From an uncultured Dorea sp. (GTDB lineage: Bacteria > Bacillota > Clostridia > Lachnospirales > Lachnospiraceae), in NCBI GenBank assembly GCA_910584265.1, contig CAJTZE010000025.1:1-48061 (forward strand): 48,061 nucleotides of DNA, in the 5' to 3' direction. Below, in pieces: positions 1 to 7,928 of the stretch (position 1 is its first letter; the number at the start of each line of letters is the position of its first letter). The position numbers were made by a program, and so were the translations under genes. The notes under the pieces were generated by a model, which was given only the letters and a program-made list of their open reading frames with translations, ran no database searches and was not told the origin of the DNA.

Positions 1-55
1 GGTGGTTGCACATGATCGTGAAGTCCTTTGTTTTTTCTACCCGGAATACAGCCAT
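1..55 (-). CDS. ICE-type replication initiator / helix-turn-helix protein, N-terminal start only
   Basis: Only the first 18 codons lie in the window; the gene runs off the left edge. The reading begins MAVFRVEKTKDFTIMC, preceded by a strong GGAGGAGG ribosome binding site eight or so bases upstream. This N-terminus is typical of the DnaD/RepA-like helix-turn-helix proteins (DUF6017 group) carried by integrative conjugative elements of gut Firmicutes, where they are placed near relaxase and DNA-processing genes. It lies 25 bp downstream of the small gene at 81-455 on the same strand, which suggests a shared transcript. The family call rests on the short N-terminus only, so the rest of the protein is unknown. 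Confidence 0.55.
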   Translation of the reverse strand, partial: MAVFRVEKTKDFTIMCNH

Positions 56-80
56 TTCAAAGCCTCCTCCGGTTATCCTG

Positions 81-455
81 TTACAAGACGCGGTCCCTGC
101 GGTCATAATGGAGATGCCCGTCTGAGACCTTCGCATGGTTTTTCAGTTTGACTTCGCCCCGTTCCTGGCTGTCTAAGAATTTCTGATAGCCGTCATCCGT
201 CAGGACGCGCAGCTTTGCCATCAGACTTTCCGCTGCCTTCCGCTGTTCAGGGTCCTTTGTGTACCGGGCAGCCATGTGAAGCTCGTTCAGGACTTTGTAT
301 TGATAGTCGCCCTCAACCTGAAACAGCCTCCTTTTTTCGATATTTTTCACGTCAGATTTCAACTTGGAAAAGGAATTGAATAAATGACAGCAAACGCGTG
401 GACTCCTTGAAAATAAAGGCTTTTTCCGTTTGTCGTTATTATACCGTAACGGCAT
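81..455 (-). CDS. Small ICE accessory protein of unknown function; N-terminal part contributed by a repeat
   Basis: The open frame is 124 codons and ends 25 bp before the initiator-type gene. The C-terminal 75 residues, from EGDYQYKVLNELHM through the end at DRRDRVL, look like a real, highly charged helical protein; I do not recognise a named family. The first ~45 residues of the frame are encoded by the 136-bp repeat 319-454, which also exists as a second copy at 4833-4968, where the same frame stops straight after the repeat. The true N-terminus is therefore uncertain. Either the gene starts at the internal methionine in NELHM or it lost its original start when the repeat was joined here. 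A GGAGG motif lies inside the repeat, but no ATG follows it at a sensible distance. Confidence 0.4.
   Translation of the reverse strand: MPLRYNNDKRKKPLFSRSPRVCCHLFNSFSKLKSDVKNIEKRRLFQVEGDYQYKVLNELHMAARYTKDPEQRKAAESLMAKLRVLTDDGYQKFLDSQERGEVKLKNHAKVSDGHLHYDRRDRVL
319..454. repeat. 136-bp direct repeat, copy A
   Basis: This stretch matches 4833-4968 with three mismatches and no gaps (offset 4514), in direct orientation. Read on the minus strand it contains a TATAAT hexamer and ends in AAAAAAGGAGGCTG, so it looks like a 5-prime leader with promoter-like and Shine-Dalgarno-like parts. Left of it lies the ICE operon; right of it begins the AT-rich cargo. Confidence 0.85.
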
Positions 456-637
456 ACCTATGCGACAATTTTCGATTACATTCGCCTTATTTAGAGCTTT
501 TTTCTTGTATTCTTAAGCTCAGACTTACCATACTTTTTATTAGATTACACAATAATAAGTGCATAAAAATGCGCAAAATAACAAGTAAAATCGTTTTTGT
601 CGTTGGCTTTATGTAAGAGGGTATCCACTAATCTAAA

Positions 638-787
638 TCATGTAATCGAATCCCTTTTCTTTTCATATTTTGATTCATACTTGTAGTATAGGAATTCGTA
701 GATTAGTGCAGTTGGAATTCTTTGTAATTCATGATGATTTAGTCGAAGAAATACCTCTTGCTTAATTTTTTCGATCATTTGTTTCAT
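638..787 (-). CDS. Possible small basic protein, 49 aa
   Basis: A 49-codon frame starts at an ATG preceded by AAAGGA at a normal spacing and ends in TGA. The product begins MKQMIEKIKQEVFLRL, is helical and lysine-rich, and has a tyrosine-rich tail (YEFLYYKYESKYEKKR). I do not recognise a family. It sits in otherwise gene-poor DNA between the repeat and the cyclase pseudogene, so it may be a remnant rather than a gene. Positions 455-637 show nothing else I can support. Confidence 0.3.
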   Translation of the reverse strand: MKQMIEKIKQEVFLRLNHHELQRIPTALIYEFLYYKYESKYEKKRDSIT

Positions 788-848
788 CAGTCTGTCCTTT
801 CATAGCCCATCCCATCTTTAAAATTCCAGAGTTATTCGATATTTTTAG

Positions 849-1099
849 AAGCACCATAATTTTTGCTTATACGACGATAATGATTGGTGCCTTGCTATTG
901 ATGAAAAGAAAATAAGCGAATCAAAGATTTGGACTGCTATCTCATTGGGATCTATCGCTGTTTCGCTATGTACGAAGAAGCATATGAGATTTTATGTGTT
1001 CAAGCCGAAAATTCAACTTGGTTAAGTGCATATGTTCTTGAAGATGTTGTAAAACAATCGGGACACTGGGCAAAATTAAAAGGTATCCTTCTATTTTAA
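849..1099 (+). pseudogene. Plus-strand fragment of an unknown protein, frameshifted
   Basis: Two adjoining plus-strand frames read as protein-like sequence: first HHNFCLYDDNDWCLAIDEKK (about 852-911), then after a frameshift near 911-917 a stretch beginning RIKDLDCYLIGIYRCF and containing MYEEAYEILCV and WLSAYVLEDVVKQSGHW, ending at a stop at 1097-1099. There is no start codon with a ribosome binding site. It converges on the minus-strand cyclase pseudogene and overlaps its last codons, which are probably not authentic. The helical style resembles a tail domain of a larger soluble protein. I read it as a broken and probably inverted gene piece; the family is unknown. Confidence 0.45.
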
Positions 1100-2255
1100 C
1101 TTGAATCTCCGATTTGCCAATTTCTTGTCCCAATTCATACATCTTTTTGATAAGCCCAAGCCAATAGTCTTTCCCATACTCATTGATTAGAGTATTTTTA
1201 CAATATGTCTTTGAGAATATGCTTTTATATATGGAATAGGCCTGCTCTTTATTCTCTTGCTCTTTACAATCTACATCTGCCTGCTTGGAGTTTAATTTAT
1301 CTTGCCATTGTTGAAGCCTAATGTTCTCCCTCCGCGAATCATTATCACGAGCAATCACTTGATTTTCTCTAACGCAACTGATAGCTCTGCGGATTTTTTA
1401 CTGATCTCATCAACGAGCAACAGAGATTTTTCCTGTGTTTCAGCAAAAATTTCTTGTATAAATGAAGTTTCAGAATAATTTTCTTTATCTGCCTTAACTG
1501 CTTCTGTTGTGATCTCTTCCGGCAGTGACAGGTAATATTCGCTGACCGTATATCCTTCAAAAACTTTACTGCCCTTTGTTCGGCTTGTTTTAGTCCATAC
1601 TTCCGAATACTCAATTTCTGAATATGTGTTTTCATCAATACATATTTCACAAAGATGTGCCAGACTACAATAGCGGTTAGCGTAATTTGTTGTTGAGCCG
1701 ACCCAAACTATATCTGTTTCATTTTCGGCCGTTTCATCACTTTCTTTTCCACGCATTCCGACCTTTGTAATCATAATTGTGCCAGTACAAATACCGATAC
1801 CGCGGCCAATACAAATGTCCATTGATTTTTTCAAAGCAGGATTCAAGCAATAATCAATCAAAGTATGTATCTTGCTGCCTTTGTTGCTTTATAAGACGAG
1901 GAAATAATTTGGTCGTCCTTGTTGCTATCTTGAAAAACACCCATAATTCCGTCACCGGCAAACTGTCGTGTATATCCGCCCGAATACCGAATCGCTTGAA
2001 TAACGACACGAATAAATGAGCGATAAACTTTCACCATTTTTTTAGATTTCAATTCATCTGTCAAATCAGTGGATTTTCTCATATCTACAAACAGAACAGA
2101 AAGTTTTCCCTTAAACACTTTATTTGAATCAGTTATATCGTTAAGCGGTGGCAATATGTCTGTAATTTCTATTTCTTAACAGGCTGCCCTAAAATATTAT
2201 TGACAGCGTTACTCACCACTTCAAATTCTGATGTTGAAATAAATGATTCGGTCAT
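966..2255 (-). pseudogene. Class III adenylate/guanylate-type nucleotidyl cyclase with coiled-coil tail, broken by frameshifts
   Basis: The gene starts at ATG 2255 (MTESFISTSEF) behind AAAGGAGG. Near 2170 a stop and frame change interrupt PVKK/EITDILPPLND. The next frame (to 1858) holds the first half of a class III cyclase domain: metal-binding Asp in VLFVDMRKSTDLTD and the second Asp in FAGDGIMGVF. A further frame change at 1858-1861 leads to the second half, with the VGSTTNYANRY segment carrying the transition-state Asn and Arg. A GTGA overlap at 1355-1358 then leads to a coiled-coil segment (RLQQWQDKLNSKQADVD). All catalytic residues survive but in different frames. Such cyclases make cyclic nucleotides; relatives serve as signal producers in Pycsar anti-phage defence, which fits the Fic and AlbA_2 neighbours. 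No effector gene is recognisable. The 3-prime end is uncertain because of the convergent fragment. Confidence 0.65.
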
Positions 2256-2269
2256 AAACATAGCCTCCT

Positions 2270-3405
2270 TTAACTTCTGAAATCTTTTAACATTTGTTGC
2301 AAAAGTTGAGATTGTAAGTAGTCTTCTTTGAATGCGTCCATATTATAACCATCTAAATCAGGGAAACGTGGCAGTCGATCGCTAAATGCGTCAACATTGT
2401 ATTTTTCATAATTGGCTATGACAAAATCACTGAATTTTGTCCTTTCAAATTCAGATTCAAAAACAAGCACGCATTCCAAAAATCTTTGTCGTGCAGTTAG
2501 TTCCTCGTCCATATCATCAGTAATACAAAACAGATGAATTGTATATTCGATTAAACCTTTCACGAAATACTTATATGAAATGTCCCAGCGGTGGCAGCTC
2601 TCTTTGTATAAAGAAACCCCGTCGGTTCGGGGGTGGAGGTAAAACATCGTCCACCGTCCAAAGCAGCTCCACCCAAAGAATATAATAAGGTTTGATGATA
2701 GTAAATATTTATATCGTACCATCGAGGACGAGAATCGCACTGATTGAACAGATAAAACTCATAACCATTTCTACAATCTTCTGCTTGAATATCTGCAAGT
2801 GTAAATTCGGGAGCATACTTATAAAACTTTTTGCCGTCATCAGAATCTACCCAATCGTAAGGTTTTTGCAAAAATAATAAGGCGCGATCCAGAGCAGTTG
2901 CATCAATTCCGAATCTCTTTTTCCATAGTTTTTCTATGACATCTATATCTGCAGATGCATTTTTAGGGGTATTAGTATCCATTATTCGAGAATAGATGTT
3001 ATTGGCAAATGCACCTTGATATTGTTCTGTTAAATAATAGGGTGTATTACGATCATTGCGAATAACAATAACATCTATTACTTTTTTGCAGTATAAACAG
3101 GAATGAACATATACAGTTGGACGAACTCCGCCAGCAAATTTTTTATCCCGCAGGAATGTAACTATATCCTGTGTTTTTCTTCTGTTGGGGTCATTGGTAA
3201 TATCGCAAGTAGCATAATCCGTTTCTTCATTAACCCCAATAATAATAAGTCCATCGTGATTTGATAGATTATTTGCCATACATATAATATCATGCAGTAA
3301 ATCAGACTTATTCTTGTGCCATTCCTTTTTGAAATCCCAATATTCGCCCTCTTGCCGAAATGCAATTAGTCGTAACACTTCTTCTTAAAATGAAATCATA
3401 TCCAT
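2270..3405 (-). pseudogene. AlbA_2 (Schlafen-type) putative DNA/ATP-binding protein, broken
   Basis: The natural start is ATG 3405 (MDMISF) behind AAGGTGG, but codon 7 is TAA (3385-3387). The frame then continues through EEVLRLIAF into a typical AlbA_2 domain: EYWDFKKEW, DLLHDIICMANN, DGLIIIGVNEE (about the first 60 residues), then a middle region with IDVIVIRND and PYYL. Around 2626-2632, in a run of five G on the plus strand, the frame changes and the protein resumes as GVSLYKESCHRWDISYKYF, ending at LLQQMLKDFRS before a stop at 2270. AlbA_2 proteins are regulators or nucleases, often in defence islands. The gene sits between the cyclase pseudogene and fic. Two lesions make it a pseudogene; a single-base error at the G run is possible, but the nonsense codon is a separate event. 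Confidence 0.65.
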
Positions 3406-3420
3406 TGAAGCCACCTTATA

Positions 3421-4467
3421 CTATGCCTTAATATAACGCGTAGATCTTGCCGACCCGATCCGTTTTATTGCACCGCTCTTTACCATTGAACCGAGGACTG
3501 CTTCAACTGTTGTCGGACTGACATCGGGGAGAATCTTACATATTTCGGCTTTGGAAAGAGGGGTCAGACTGTTTAATACCGTTGCTTCTATGCGGGCTTT
3601 CTTTGTGATCTTTTTCCCATGTACGACTGCAAAGCGTTTGTCCAACTCTTTATAGCACATATAAAGCATAGACAGGAAATTCTCAATAAATGGGAAATAA
3701 CTATTTTCATTTGATTCCCAACCGTCAGAAGATTGACGAAGAGATTCATAATAATAGGCTTTGTAGTTATTGATTTGCTCTTCAAAGGACACATATTTTC
3801 CGGCATCAAAGCCATTCTTGTATAGGAGCAGCAACGATAACAGGCGTGACATTCTGCCGTTACCATCTCTGAATGGATGTATGCAGAGAAAATCCAAAAT
3901 AACGCAAGGAATCAATAGCAGTTGGTTTATATTGGCGTCACTACGTGCTTCCATATAGGCAAGCTCTAACTGTTCCATAGCCTTTGGCGTTTCATTTGCA
4001 GGGGTGGGACGAAAACGAACACGCCTGTTTCCGTCTGTATCGATTTCCAAAATCACATTATCGTCTGTTTTATATTGACCGCCATATTCATAACCTGCAA
4101 ATGCCATCACCATTTCGTGCAAATGCAAAATATCACGCTCACAAAAATCAATACGCTCATAGTCCAAATGAATTTCATTTAATGCATCCCTATATCCGGC
4201 AATTTCCGCTTCATTATAATTCAACGGAGCGCTGTTCTGATTGACGATAGCGGCAATACGCTCGTCACTTGTAACAATACCCTCAATAGCATTAGAACTC
4301 TTAATCGACTGTACCTTTGCAACTGCCTCTAACTCTGTAAAAATTTGGGTATATTCCTCTTTTCGCACTCCCGCCATTGTTTTCAATGCCGAAATATTTG
4401 AAGTAAGATTCACCAAATTTGCAGGCAGTAAGCCGTTGTTTAAAAAAGAGTAATCGAATTTCCTCAT
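3421..4467 (-). CDS. fic: Fic-family protein adenylyltransferase with N-terminal inhibitory helix and C-terminal wHTH
   Basis: Transfers AMP from ATP to hydroxyl side chains of target proteins. The catalytic motif HPFRDGNGRMSRLL is intact near residue 205. The inhibitory (S/T)xxxE(G/N) motif appears as SNAIEG near residue 60, upstream of the Fic core, which makes this a self-inhibited class II Fic. The core begins after a typical Fic_N domain, and the last ~70 residues form a winged-helix-like domain (LTPLSKAEICKILPDVSPTT). I start it at ATG 4467 (MRKFDYSFLNN, 348 aa), preceded by AAAGGATGG; an upstream in-frame start has no ribosome binding site. It is intact although both neighbouring genes are broken. 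A 10-bp inverted repeat overlaps its promoter, so autoregulation by the wHTH domain is plausible. Targets are unknown. Confidence 0.85.
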   Translation of the reverse strand: MRKFDYSFLNNGLLPANLVNLTSNISALKTMAGVRKEEYTQIFTELEAVAKVQSIKSSNAIEGIVTSDERIAAIVNQNSAPLNYNEAEIAGYRDALNEIHLDYERIDFCERDILHLHEMVMAFAGYEYGGQYKTDDNVILEIDTDGNRRVRFRPTPANETPKAMEQLELAYMEARSDANINQLLLIPCVILDFLCIHPFRDGNGRMSRLLSLLLLYKNGFDAGKYVSFEEQINNYKAYYYESLRQSSDGWESNENSYFPFIENFLSMLYMCYKELDKRFAVVHGKKITKKARIEATVLNSLTPLSKAEICKILPDVSPTTVEAVLGSMVKSGAIKRIGSARSTRYIKA

Positions 4468-4480
4468 ATCACACCATCCT

Positions 4481-4520
4481 TTCTGCATATTATTGTAACA
4501 TATTATATGCAGAAAATCAA
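4481..4520 (-). promoter_or_regulatory. fic promoter with overlapping 10-bp inverted repeat operator
   Basis: On the minus strand TTGATT (4515-4520) and TACAAT (4492-4497) are separated by 17 bp. A perfect inverted repeat, TTCTGCATAT at 4481-4490 and ATATGCAGAA at 4505-4514, surrounds the -10 hexamer. This geometry suits a dimeric repressor. Further TGCAGAT/TGCAT-like half-sites occur upstream to about 4565. Confidence 0.5.
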
Positions 4521-4739
4521 GCCATATCTGTTTTATCTGCACATAAAACGGAACAAATTATGCAGCTATGAGGAAACAATGTGCAGAAACTTATAAAAAG
4601 CAGTACAGAATGATTACATACTGCCTTCATCAAATGCTCATTTTACAGCATGCCAGTCTTTTTCAGATATGTAATGCCGTCACTATATCCTCTGAGATAA
4701 AATCTCTGCCGTTCCATACTGTCGCACCGAATCTGCATG

Positions 4740-4772
4740 AAAAAAGGCGTCCATCTGATAAGATGAAACGCC
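4740..4772 (-). terminator. Rho-independent terminator, minus strand
   Basis: GGCGT/ACGCC with an inner CATCT/AGATG stem around GATA forms a hairpin (4746-4772) followed on the minus strand by six T (4740-4745). It would stop transcription entering from repeat copy B before it reaches fic. The stretch 4568-4740 beyond it shows no convincing gene. Confidence 0.65.
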
Positions 4773-4780
4773 ACGGCAAC

Positions 4781-4809
4781 CAGCGGTCAGGCAACACACC
4801 GGACCGCTG
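4781..4809. other. Second hairpin beside the terminator
   Basis: CAGCGGTC (4781-4788) pairs perfectly with GACCGCTG (4802-4809), 8 bp, loop 13. It lies between repeat copy B and the terminator. No T-tract follows on either strand, so its role is unclear. Confidence 0.4.
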
Positions 4810-4832
4810 ACGCTATTAAATTTTATCGTTAA

Positions 4833-4968
4833 TGAAACAGCCTCCTTTTTTCGATATTTTTCTCGTCAGATTTCAACTTGGAAAAGGAATTGAATAAATG
4901 ACGGCAAACGCGTGGACTCCTTGAAAATCAAGGCTTTTTCCGTTTGTCGTTATTATACCGTAACGGCA
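4833..4968. repeat. 136-bp direct repeat, copy B
   Basis: Matches 319-454 with three substitutions and no indel. Its left end adjoins the terminator region of the cargo and its right end adjoins the ISLre2 transposase remnant. With copy A it brackets the cyclase, AlbA_2 and fic block. Confidence 0.85.
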
Positions 4969-5149
4969 GAACACAGTTATTCTTCCAGTGGTTCTCCCCA
5001 ATCTCCAGATCCCCCTTCTTCTCTTTGAACTGCAGGGATACATGATCTTCATCTGCGTCAATATACAGATACTCAACTACCTTTTTCTCTGGCTTCGTTT
5101 CCAGAGCAGCTTTATGGATTATTTTGACAGTTTTACTTTGCTGTTCGTC
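4969..5149 (-). pseudogene. ISLre2-family (UPF0236) transposase fragment
   Basis: The minus strand reads about 60 residues including KKVVEYLYIDADEDHVSLQF and GDLEIGENHWKNN. The YIDADEDHVxLQ core is characteristic of UPF0236/ISLre2 transposases, where its acidic residues belong to the conserved central region. An in-frame stop (5150-5152) lies just upstream, and homology ends abruptly where repeat copy B begins at 4968. It has no start, no N-terminal zinc-binding part and no C-terminal part, so it is a dead remnant of an insertion sequence. Confidence 0.7.
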
Positions 5150-5207
5150 TTACTTCCCTGTGCATGGATCTTGTTCTATACAAAATCCTTCAAAGCTTTC
5201 GGCAGAG

Positions 5208-5239
5208 CCCTCCTGTTTGCTGTCGGCAGAACAGGAGGG
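5208..5239. other. Hairpin between transposase and membrane-protein remnants
   Basis: CCCTCCTGTT (5208-5217) pairs perfectly with AACAGGAGGG (5230-5239), loop 12. No T-run follows, so it is not a clear terminator. Confidence 0.4.
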
Positions 5240-5252
5240 GCATTAGATCCTA

Positions 5253-5441
5253 CTATAATATAAAGTTAACATTCCCATAAACCAAATGACATACTGTAAA
5301 AATAGCGATAAGTATAATTGCAATCAAATTTTTACGATCTATGGCAAAGAATAAAAATGTGAGACAAGGAAAAGCTGTCAAAGATAATTGGGCAGCATGA
5401 TAACCAAAAAGACTGCCAATCCTCCCATATCGAATTTTATC
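5253..5441 (-). pseudogene. C-terminal remnant of a membrane protein
   Basis: A 62-codon open stretch without a start begins after an in-frame stop (5442-5444). It reads GRIGSLFGYHAAQLSLTAF, then a hydrophobic segment (CLTFLFFAI), then a second one (LIAIILIAIFTVCHLVYG) and a natural stop. Two membrane helices joined by the charged turn DRKN look like the C-terminus of an integral membrane protein. The family is not recognisable. Confidence 0.4.
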
Positions 5442-5462
5442 CTATACTTTTTGTATATTTGA

Positions 5463-5657
5463 TCATCTATTTATCTCATTATTTTTCATCATCCCTAATG
5501 AAAAATCTGTCTCCTTCTGAAACCTCAACATATGAAAACCCGCTTCAGCATCATCCGAAAGGCAGACCACATCACCGTCCACCCTCCATTTACCTATTCC
5601 ATAATAACTGCAGAGAGCTCCTTCATAATAAGAAAAAGTCCCGTCATCACCTTGCAT
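5463..5657 (-). CDS. Small protein or C-terminal domain fragment, unknown function
   Basis: A 64-codon frame with residues such as GTFSYYEGALCSYYGIGKW, VDGDVVCLSDD and a FHMLRF strand. The alternating pattern suggests a compact beta-rich fold of the type found at the C-terminus of some lipoproteins and BlaR1-like sensors; that likeness is weak. It lies 24 bp downstream of the DUF1835-type gene on the same strand and has no good ribosome binding site, so it may be a remnant of a longer gene. Confidence 0.35.
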   Translation of the reverse strand: MQGDDGTFSYYEGALCSYYGIGKWRVDGDVVCLSDDAEAGFHMLRFQKETDFSLGMMKNNEINR

Positions 5658-5681
5658 GCATTACACATTCTATCGATTCTT

Positions 5682-6575
5682 TTATGCAAGACAGATTTTT
5701 CTTGCGTATTTCTTTTCCGAGTCTTCCACAACTTTTATTCTTCCCTGCCGGATAAAATGTTCAATCCTTCCTGCATACCACCAGTCTCCAATACTAAGTC
5801 TCCGGCGCCCCAGAATATTTCCGATCAGCCTGGCTTCTTTTATCGGTTCTTTTCTTAGCTCCTTCCAGATCAAAAAGTCATAGAAATCTTCCGGAACCCC
5901 GATTACTTCACCGTTTACTATCGCCCGGAGGGGGCTGTTGTCTTCCACAAGCTCATACCATCGTGCAGCATACATTCTAATTTCTTCATCAGACAGCTTC
6001 TTTTCACAATCCAAAAATCCTGCAAATTCCTCCGCGGCAATTTCTCCCCAGTTCTGATAAACTGTAATGGAATCTGTACTGACCCGATGCTCCGGCAGCT
6101 TCACAGCATAAATATCGTTATCAAACTTTCGCAGCATCCTGCACAGACTATAGAAGCCGCATCGGGAATAAGGCGCGTCGCTGTACCATATTCTTACGCT
6201 CTCCCCGTCTTCCAGATATTTTTCCAAGCGCTGCTTTTCTTCCACATAAAAATCTGCCATTTTCTTTAATTCCATGTCCATCTCATCATCCTGCCCCCAC
6301 TGATCCTGCGCATACATGGAATATATCAAACCCTTTCGGTATGCACCCTCTACCGGCTCTCTGATATCTCCAATATCCAGCATAAATCCGAGACAGATAA
6401 CCTCTCCCGCCGTTCCCGGTACCCAGCCAGCGTACTCCTTATCCGGAGCCTTCTTTCTTCCTGCTGTCCATACTGCTACCGGCCCTCTTGTTATTCCGGA
6501 AATCACAGTACTTTTCGCCACTTTCATAGAACCTGCTTCACTCTCACCGAACAAAACCTCTATCATATCTTTCAC
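5682..6575 (-). CDS. DUF1835 / DUF3658 domain-containing protein
   Basis: 297 aa cytosolic protein. The N-terminal DUF1835 domain starts MIEVLFGESEAGSMKVA and includes GEVICLGFMLDIGDI. The C-terminal DUF3658 domain includes ARLIGNILGRRRLSIGDWW and RIEHFIRQGRIKVVED near the end. The family is common in single copy in Firmicutes; its biochemical role is not established. Two starts are possible: GTG 6575, or ATG 6566 (MIEVLF), which agrees better with the family; both have a GGAG upstream. It follows the MFS gene by 27 bp on the same strand. Confidence 0.8.
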   Translation of the reverse strand: MKDMIEVLFGESEAGSMKVAKSTVISGITRGPVAVWTAGRKKAPDKEYAGWVPGTAGEVICLGFMLDIGDIREPVEGAYRKGLIYSMYAQDQWGQDDEMDMELKKMADFYVEEKQRLEKYLEDGESVRIWYSDAPYSRCGFYSLCRMLRKFDNDIYAVKLPEHRVSTDSITVYQNWGEIAAEEFAGFLDCEKKLSDEEIRMYAARWYELVEDNSPLRAIVNGEVIGVPEDFYDFLIWKELRKEPIKEARLIGNILGRRRLSIGDWWYAGRIEHFIRQGRIKVVEDSEKKYARKICLA

Positions 6576-6602
6576 TCCGCTGCCTCCACAAATTTTTCTG
6601 TT

Positions 6603-7853
6603 CTAAACTCTATCCAGAAGCATGATCTCTTTCGATTGACCAAAAAGTAAGAAAACAATTATTGAAAAAAATCCCATTAATAGATAGAGTTCTCTTATGG
6701 ATAAGATCAGTGATAATCCCGCCAGCAAAAATGATCCCACAGGCATTGAAGAACACGCCAGCGCGTTAAATATTCCACTGATTCTTCCGATAAATTCCTT
6801 AGGCGTCCTTGATACAAATATAATCTGAACAGTGACGCCTATCATAGAATTTACTGTTCCAAAGAAAAACGCCGCTATAAAATAACTGATATATCTTCCT
6901 TCTGTTGAAGGAATTATTCCAAGCAGAATATATATAAAATAAATAATACCTATGAATATTCCCCCATGGACCAGCAATTGCTTTTCCAATATTTTTTGTG
7001 ATATTATTGGCAAAACCAGTGACCCGCATATCATGCCGGCCGTAACGGCTGTCCCTCCTGCTGACATTGCAAAAACATCCAGTTTCAGATATTCACTTAT
7101 ATAGGCGGCCTGAAGATTCTCTATAGGCAAAGTACATAGATTTAGCATCACACAAATAATACATGCCATAACTGCAAGATTACTCTTTTTAAAATATACC
7201 GCCCCCTCTTTTAATGACTCCATATAACTGTGAAATTGAAATATTTTATTCTCTTCTTTTCTGTCTTCTATTTTCAGAAATGATAAAAGGAGTCCAGAAA
7301 CAAGAAACGTAACCACATCTACAAACAGAGCCCCTTCCATGCCGATACATCCTACAATGATCCCGGCACAGCCTGTCCCTGCCAATTCAGCGGTTCTGCG
7401 GACTCCCTGATCGAGGGAAATAGCCGTCTTATAATATTCCTGCTTCAATATCTGAGGCAGAATAGCTGTCCCATTCGGAATACGCAGTGCCTCAATGGAT
7501 GAATTAATAAATGTTAAAACCAATAGGTGCCAAGGCCTGATAACATGCAGGAACAAGAGCATACATGTAGCAAGAACAACACATCCCCGAGATATATCAC
7601 ACATAACAATAATTTTTTTCTTATTACAATATTCCGTAAATCCTCCCAGAAAAGGCTGAAACAGCACCGTAGGGATCATATTGACACCCAATATAACAGT
7701 CAGCCATGCCTTTGACCCCGTCAACTGATAAACCATCCAGCTATATGCGATTGCATCAACAGAATCTCCAAACCGGCTTATACAATTTGCAAAAATCATA
7801 TATCTAAAATTTGTTTCAGCCTTTAATACGCTGCTATAGATATTCAGCTTCAC
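6603..7853 (-). CDS. MFS transporter, MefA/drug-efflux type
   Basis: 416 aa with about twelve hydrophobic segments in two halves and a short loop rich in charged residues (IEDRKEENKIF) in the middle. The start, NFRYMIFANCISRFGDSVDAI, is typical of the macrolide-efflux (MefA/MFS_3) branch, which exports hydrophobic compounds using the proton gradient. The substrate cannot be told from sequence. It starts at GTG with AAAGGG upstream. The P-loop kinase gene lies 75 bp upstream on the same strand, so the two may be co-transcribed. Confidence 0.8.
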   Translation of the reverse strand: MKLNIYSSVLKAETNFRYMIFANCISRFGDSVDAIAYSWMVYQLTGSKAWLTVILGVNMIPTVLFQPFLGGFTEYCNKKKIIVMCDISRGCVVLATCMLLFLHVIRPWHLLVLTFINSSIEALRIPNGTAILPQILKQEYYKTAISLDQGVRRTAELAGTGCAGIIVGCIGMEGALFVDVVTFLVSGLLLSFLKIEDRKEENKIFQFHSYMESLKEGAVYFKKSNLAVMACIICVMLNLCTLPIENLQAAYISEYLKLDVFAMSAGGTAVTAGMICGSLVLPIISQKILEKQLLVHGGIFIGIIYFIYILLGIIPSTEGRYISYFIAAFFFGTVNSMIGVTVQIIFVSRTPKEFIGRISGIFNALACSSMPVGSFLLAGLSLILSIRELYLLMGFFSIIVFLLFGQSKEIMLLDRV

Positions 7854-7928
7854 TTTCTAAATAACCCTTTCTAAACATCACTCATCCTATATCCGTCTCT
7901 TTTTCATCCTCCGCAGCTCAAGAATCTG

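Noticed and set aside
398..616. 72-codon plus-strand frame next to repeat copy A
   Set aside because: Starts inside the repeat, has no ribosome binding site and reads like random AT-rich DNA.
1355..1861. Programmed frameshifting as explanation for the split cyclase
   Set aside because: No slippery heptamer is visible and the gene has at least one further lesion near 2170, so decay is simpler.
2626..2632. Phase variation by the G5 run in the AlbA_2 gene
   Set aside because: Five bases is too short for frequent slippage, and an independent nonsense codon already disables the gene.
4643..4717. 24-codon minus-strand frame (MERQRFYLRGYSDG...)
   Set aside because: Peptide looks plausible as a gene end, but there is no ribosome binding site and the length is too short to support a call.
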